64,000 nt of DNA from Alteromonas_F sp964429915. GTDB taxonomy: Bacteria; Pseudomonadota; Gammaproteobacteria; Enterobacterales; Alteromonadaceae. The stretch is taken from assembly GCA_964429915.1 (NCBI GenBank), contig CAYSDZ010000008.1, positions 1 to 64,000 of the forward strand. The letters run 5' to 3'. Positions 59,630-64,000 of this stretch are shown piece by piece. Below the pieces are notes generated by a model, which saw only the letters and a program-made list of their open reading frames with translations, made no database searches and had not been told where the DNA came from. How positions within the stretch are numbered: the stretch's first letter is position 1; each line of letters opens with the position of its first letter. Both the position numbers and the translations under genes were made by a program.

Positions 59630-62600
59630 ATGCCAGTTTTAAAACCGCTTTTAACATGCAGTGCAGCGCTTGCTCTGTTGTTATCTCCGTCGCTTTACGC
59701 AGAAAAAAAAGATGCTAATCCGCTTGCCAGCATACCGCTTCGTACCATTGGGCCAGCTGCTATTTCTGGCCGAGTGTCAGATTTTGCGTTTAACCCAAAA
59801 GCAACGAATGAGTTTTACGTTGCAACGGCTTCGGGCAATGTGTGGAAAACCACCAACAACATGACAACGTGGACACCGCTATTTGAAAATGAAGGCTCGT
59901 ATTCTGTGGGGGTTATTGAAATGGCACCGTCTAACCCTGCAATATTGTGGTTAGGTTCGGGTGAAAACAATGCGCAGCGCTCCGTAGCATATGGAGATGG
60001 GGTGTATAAATCGCTTGATGGCGGTAAAACGTGGAAAAATATGGGGCTGAAAAACTCGGGCCATATTTCACAAATCTGGATCAACCCAGACAATCAAGAA
60101 CACGTGTTGGTAGCCGCACAAGGGCCACTTTGGAGCAACGGTGGCGATCGCGGCCTATACAAAACACTCGATGGTGGAGCAACTTGGCAACGCATTTTAG
60201 ACATAGACAAATACACCGGTATTAATGAATTTGTAGTCGACCCTAATAACGTGGATAACATTGTCGCAACCAGTTATCAACGACGTCGCCATGTGTGGAC
60301 ACTCATTAACGGAGGCCCCGGCAGTGGCATTCATAAAACCACCAACGGCGGTGAAACCTGGAGTGAGATAAGCTCAGGTTTACCCAAAGACAATATGGGG
60401 CGGATAGGTATCGCCATGGCACCGTCGGCGAGCCAAATTTTGTACGCCATCATTGAATCTAACGATAAAGAAAAAGGGGTGTATCGCTCTGACAATTTCG
60501 GTCAAACTTGGCAAAAACGCTCAAGCCATATGACTAGCAGCCCACAATATTATAATGAACTGATTGTCGACCCGCATAACCCTGAACGACTTTACTCTGT
60601 AGACACCTTTACTAAAGTGTCTGAAGATGGCGGCAAAACGTTCACATCGCTATCAAACGAATTTCGTCATGTAGACGACCACGCTTTATGGATCGACCCA
60701 GCCAATACAGAGCATCTTATCATTGGTGGAGACGGCGGTGTGTATGAAAGTTGGGATCGTGGACAAAACTGGCGCTGGGCGCAAAACTTACCTATCGCCC
60801 AGTTCTACCGCATTCAACCTGACAATGCGTTTCCGTTTTATAACGTATGTGGCGGCACGCAAGACAATAGCTCGCTCTGTGCTCCCTCGCGCACCGATGT
60901 TATTCACGGTATTACCAATGCCGATTGGAATACCGTCATTGGTGGTGATGGTTACAAACCACAAATCGATCCCAACGATCCGAATATCATTTATGCCCAA
61001 TACCAGTATGGCGGTTTAGCGCGCTATGACAAACGAACACGCGAGCGAGTATCGATTACACCGCATCCGCTAGAGGGCGAAAAAAATTATAAATGGAATT
61101 GGAATTCACCTATTTTGATCAGTCCGCATAAACCCACGCGTCTGTTTTACGCCGCTGAAAAAGTGTTTCAATCGGATGACCGTGGTGAAAACTGGCAAGC
61201 TATCAGCCCCGATCTCACTCGCAAGGTCGACAGAAACAAGTTGATTGTAATGGACCGAGTATGGAGTGTGGATACCATCGCCAAAAATGCTTCTACTTCC
61301 ATGTATGGCTCGATTATTGCGCTAAACGAAAGCCCAATCAAGCAAGGGTTGTTATATGTAGGCACAGACGACGGCTTGATTAGTGTAAGCGAAGATAGCG
61401 GTAAAAATTGGCGTATTCAGGATAGCTTTAAAGGCGTGCCTGATATGTCTTTAGTTGAAGATATTGTGCCATCGCTGCATGAAGAAAACACGGCGTATGC
61501 TGTGTTTGATAACCATAAGCGTGGCGATTATAAGCCTTACGTTATGAAAACCACCAACAAAGGCAAAAGCTGGAAGCTGATCAGCAACAACCTGCCAGAA
61601 AGAGGCTCAGCGCATACCATTGCCGAAGATCATATCGACCCGAATTTGCTGTTTTTGGGTACGGAATTTGGTTTATTTTTCAGCCAAAATGGCGGCGATA
61701 CATGGTCTAAAATGACAGGGAATTTCCCGACTATTTCAGTCCGTGATATTGAAATTCAGCGCCGTGAAAGCGATTTGGTAGTGGGTACTTTTGGCCGCGG
61801 TATTTATATATTGGATGATTATTCACCATTACGCACACCGGCTAAGCGTTTGAAAGATAAGGAAGCGACCTTGTTTCCAGTTAAAGACACATGGCTGTAT
61901 CTTGAGGGATATCAGTACGGCGGTGAAGAAAAAGGTTCGAATGGCAACGCCTTTTACACTGCGAATAACCCACACTACGGCGCGGTATTTTCTTTTTACT
62001 TAAATGAAGCTTATAAAACCTTGCAAGAAACAAGGCGCGAGCAGGAAAAAGTGATAGAGAAAGATGGCGGTGATACGCCTTACCCAAGTTGGGAAACCTT
62101 GCGTAAAGAAGATCAGGAAGAAGCGCCTGCGGTATTTCTTGAGGTGAAAGACGCTCAAGGGAAAGTTGTTCGTCGAGTCAATGCCCCTACCTCAAAAGGT
62201 TTCCATCGCGTGGCGTGGGATATGCACTACCCCTCTGCAGCACCAGTGAACTTAAATACATCCAGTGGCTATGTACCACCATGGGCCATTCCCCCTAAAG
62301 GACCTATCGCTTTGCCCGGAGAGTATACGGTGACACTTAAAAAACGCCAATTTGGCAAGCTATCAGACTTATCCGAGCCACAAGCCTTTCAGCTTACGTT
62401 GCTGAATAATAGCCCTGAGATCACCTCTGACCGAGAGGCCTTACTTGCAGTTCAGCAGCGAGCAGCCAATTTACTGCGTTCGGTGAGAGGAGCGTCAAAG
62501 GCACAGCGCGAACTTACCGACCGCATTAAGCACTTAAAAGCGGCCGTTGATCTGACGCCTTCGGCTACCGAAGAGCAGGCGCAAAAGGTCAGGGACTTGG

Positions 62601-62896
62601 CTGCGCGAATGGTAACTTTAACTACATTGTTGAATGGTGATGCGACGGTACGCGCAAGGCATGAACCCACTCAGTGGTCGGTTGCAGGTAGAACCTCAAG
62701 TTTATATGGGGCAATTAGTGGCTCGCAAAATCGTATATCTGGGAATCATTTAGCTTCATTGGAGATAGCGGAAGCAGAATACACAAGAGTTGCTGATCAG
62801 CTGCGAGCGTTGCAGACTGAGCTTAACGAGCTTGAGGCTGAACTTGAAGCGCTAGGCGCACCATGGACACCAGGGCGTATTCCAAGCATTTCATAG
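59630..62896 (+). CDS. Exported VPS10/BNR-type beta-propeller protein
   Basis: 1088 residues from the ATG at 59630 (AGGA eight bases upstream; the frame runs 39 codons further up without function). Signal peptide MPVLKPLLTCSAALALLLSP. Then many Asp-box/BNR repeats: SLDGGKTWKNMGLKN, TLDGGATWQRILD, TTNGGETWSEISSG, SDNFGQTWQKRS, SEDSGKNWRIQ, SQNGGDTWSKMTGN. They form one or two sortilin-like propellers. The last 300 residues are a FlgD/Ig-like domain (GKVVRRVNAPTSKGFHRVAWD) and a helical coiled coil (QRAANLLRSVRGASKAQREL). Widespread in marine Gammaproteobacteria and Bacteroidetes; role unproven, perhaps glycan or protein binding at the cell surface. Confidence 0.88.
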   Translation: MPVLKPLLTCSAALALLLSPSLYAEKKDANPLASIPLRTIGPAAISGRVSDFAFNPKATNEFYVATASGNVWKTTNNMTTWTPLFENEGSYSVGVIEMAPSNPAILWLGSGENNAQRSVAYGDGVYKSLDGGKTWKNMGLKNSGHISQIWINPDNQEHVLVAAQGPLWSNGGDRGLYKTLDGGATWQRILDIDKYTGINEFVVDPNNVDNIVATSYQRRRHVWTLINGGPGSGIHKTTNGGETWSEISSGLPKDNMGRIGIAMAPSASQILYAIIESNDKEKGVYRSDNFGQTWQKRSSHMTSSPQYYNELIVDPHNPERLYSVDTFTKVSEDGGKTFTSLSNEFRHVDDHALWIDPANTEHLIIGGDGGVYESWDRGQNWRWAQNLPIAQFYRIQPDNAFPFYNVCGGTQDNSSLCAPSRTDVIHGITNADWNTVIGGDGYKPQIDPNDPNIIYAQYQYGGLARYDKRTRERVSITPHPLEGEKNYKWNWNSPILISPHKPTRLFYAAEKVFQSDDRGENWQAISPDLTRKVDRNKLIVMDRVWSVDTIAKNASTSMYGSIIALNESPIKQGLLYVGTDDGLISVSEDSGKNWRIQDSFKGVPDMSLVEDIVPSLHEENTAYAVFDNHKRGDYKPYVMKTTNKGKSWKLISNNLPERGSAHTIAEDHIDPNLLFLGTEFGLFFSQNGGDTWSKMTGNFPTISVRDIEIQRRESDLVVGTFGRGIYILDDYSPLRTPAKRLKDKEATLFPVKDTWLYLEGYQYGGEEKGSNGNAFYTANNPHYGAVFSFYLNEAYKTLQETRREQEKVIEKDGGDTPYPSWETLRKEDQEEAPAVFLEVKDAQGKVVRRVNAPTSKGFHRVAWDMHYPSAAPVNLNTSSGYVPPWAIPPKGPIALPGEYTVTLKKRQFGKLSDLSEPQAFQLTLLNNSPEITSDREALLAVQQRAANLLRSVRGASKAQRELTDRIKHLKAAVDLTPSATEEQAQKVRDLAARMVTLTTLLNGDATVRARHEPTQWSVAGRTSSLYGAISGSQNRISGNHLASLEIAEAEYTRVADQLRALQTELNELEAELEALGAPWTPGRIPSIS

Positions 62897-62919
62897 CTTT
62901 TTAAGTATTATTAAAAATT

Positions 62920-62945
62920 AAAGCCACCTTGATTTCGGTGGCTTT
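62920..62945. terminator. Bidirectional intrinsic terminator
   Basis: AAAGCCACC (62920-62928) pairs with GGTGGCTTT (62937-62945). A T run follows on the plus strand; TTTAATTTTTAA follows on the minus strand. It serves the convergent propeller and BCCT genes. Confidence 0.85.
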
Positions 62946-62953
62946 TTTGTTTT

Positions 62954-64000
62954 TTAACGAAGCAAATGTAAAAAATGCTGATGGCGATGATATTGGTCGA
63001 TAATATCGTTGATCACTGCTACTTTTGACCAGCCCATAATATCGTAATCTTGCCCGCCCTCAGCGAGATGTACTTCGGCACGATAATACAGGGTTTCATC
63101 ATCGTCGTCGTTGTCTTCTACTTCGGCTGACGCAAAATCGGGTTGCTGATATTTTTGTCTGTATACTGAATACACAAAATCGTGCTCATCGCCATGCATT
63201 ACTGTTAAAACAAAACCGCGTTTTTCTCGTGTTATGCTTGCTTCGATTTGATGCGTGTCTAAGGTGCTTTTCACCTCCTCAAACGCACGTAATACGATAT
63301 TGTCTAAAAACGTCTCAACCGCTGTTTTGTTAGGAAAGTTTACAATATTGGTCAGTCTTTCTTGCCAACTGGCAGGGGAGTTGTTTGTGGCTTGCGGAAC
63401 GTTGTTTATCTGCATACTTTCTCGTTTGTAGGCTTCTATACGTAACGCTTTTATCAGCCCCAACATAGACAACAATAACACAATTGAAAACGGTAACGCA
63501 GTGGCAATGGTCATGGTTTGAAGCGCATTTAATCCGCCTGCATATAGCAAAATAGCAGCGACAACACCTACCGCAGTCGCCCAATATATTCTTTGCCATA
63601 AGGCTGTTTTATCGTCGCCATTTGAACACAGCATGTTAACTACCATCGCACCTGAATCACAGGATGTGACAAAAAACACCACAATCATTAAGGTAGCAAG
63701 CAAGGATACAAACGCCGAGAAAGGAAATTGTTCTAAAAACACAAAAAGTGCCACCGCAGAATCTTGCTGGACCATTTGGGCGACTTCAACAATATTTTGG
63801 TTGATAACCATATCAATTGCGCTGTTACCAAAAAAGGTCATCCATGTTAGCGTAAACGCAGTGGGGATTAACATCACGCCTAAGATGAATTCTCGTATAG
63901 TACGGCCGCGCGATATCCTCGCGATGAACAATCCCACAAAAGGTGCCCAAGCTATCCACCACCCCCAATAGAATATGGTCCAGCCACCAAACCACTCATT
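62954..64000 (-). CDS. BCCT-family betaine/choline transporter (N-terminus outside window)
   Basis: The frame is open to the window edge, giving 348 residues. The first of them, NEWFGGWTIFYWGWWIAWAP, is the signature Trp box of TM8 in BCCT transporters. FIARISRGRTIREFILGVML, the ATLMIVVFFVTSCDSGAMVV segment and four more helices follow. A long cytosolic C-terminal domain of about 150 residues (with EDNDDDDETLYYRAEV) recalls BetT-like proteins, where this tail senses osmotic state. It imports choline, betaine or similar compatible solutes with Na+ or H+. Confidence 0.92.
   Translation of the reverse strand, partial: NEWFGGWTIFYWGWWIAWAPFVGLFIARISRGRTIREFILGVMLIPTAFTLTWMTFFGNSAIDMVINQNIVEVAQMVQQDSAVALFVFLEQFPFSAFVSLLATLMIVVFFVTSCDSGAMVVNMLCSNGDDKTALWQRIYWATAVGVVAAILLYAGGLNALQTMTIATALPFSIVLLLSMLGLIKALRIEAYKRESMQINNVPQATNNSPASWQERLTNIVNFPNKTAVETFLDNIVLRAFEEVKSTLDTHQIEASITREKRGFVLTVMHGDEHDFVYSVYRQKYQQPDFASAEVEDNDDDDETLYYRAEVHLAEGGQDYDIMGWSKVAVINDIIDQYHRHQHFLHLLR

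Overview
The window comes from a marine gammaproteobacterium, most likely of the Alteromonadales (Alteromonadaceae). The basis is overall gene content and style: two large TonB-dependent receptors, a periplasmic-type KatG, a Rof homologue, a DUF2796 (ZrgA-type) zinc protein, a MerC-like protein, a pepsin homologue of the shewasin type, and low-to-moderate GC. No rRNA, tRNA, CRISPR array or intact transposase was seen. A run of 100 N at 25790-25889 is an assembly gap inside a histidine-repeat stretch.

Layout. 1-3.0 kb: end of one gene, a decayed remnant, and an AT-rich minus-strand group of three exported proteins, two of them protease-like (retropepsin fold; HExxH lipoprotein). 3.4-12.4 kb: a long minus-strand run built around a GAK-type module (ATP-grasp enzyme, amphi-Trp protein, HprK-related kinase) with a PhoU/APH-like kinase, a histidine phosphatase, a metallophosphoesterase, an alkyltransferase-like protein, a Rof homologue, a DMT permease and a DUF302 protein. 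A 39-codon small ORF lies just upstream. 12.5-21.5 kb: TonB-C protein, ribbon-helix-helix protein, chemoreceptor, catalase-peroxidase, a JmjC/cupin protein beside an RhlA-like hydrolase, and two unknowns. 21.9-25.2 kb: a Pmp3-type small membrane protein, a yjdM/phnA gene broken by a 178-bp TA-flanked MITE-like element and by a frameshift, and a DesK/DesR-like two-component pair with a TPR protein.

25.4-33.2 kb: a zinc acquisition locus (CobW-type GTPase, ZrgA, DUF3299, LolD/FtsX-type ABC pair, His/Glu-rich ZnuD-like receptor) with a near-perfect Zur-type palindrome; a MerC-like gene at 45.65 kb has a weaker similar site. 33.2-46.9 kb: MFS/spermidine-synthase fusion, glycosyltransferase, MtnK-like kinase, signal peptidase I, lipase-like hydrolase, GDPD, PhoX-like phosphatase and several exported unknowns. 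47.2-53.9 kb: second TonB receptor, a multi-hairpin tract, a membrane protein and an NMT1-type hybrid sensor kinase.

53.98-58.76 kb is the most striking region: a cytosolic pepsin-family protease, a SonM-like split-borosin alpha-N-methyltransferase, a GNAT acetyltransferase, a 76-aa candidate precursor peptide, and a TPR-GGDEF cyclase whose start overlaps the peptide's stop. I infer a ribosomal-peptide N-methylation pathway with candidate built-in protease and acetylation steps. The window closes with a glutathione S-transferase, a large VPS10/BNR-type propeller protein and the C-terminal part of a BCCT transporter running off the edge.
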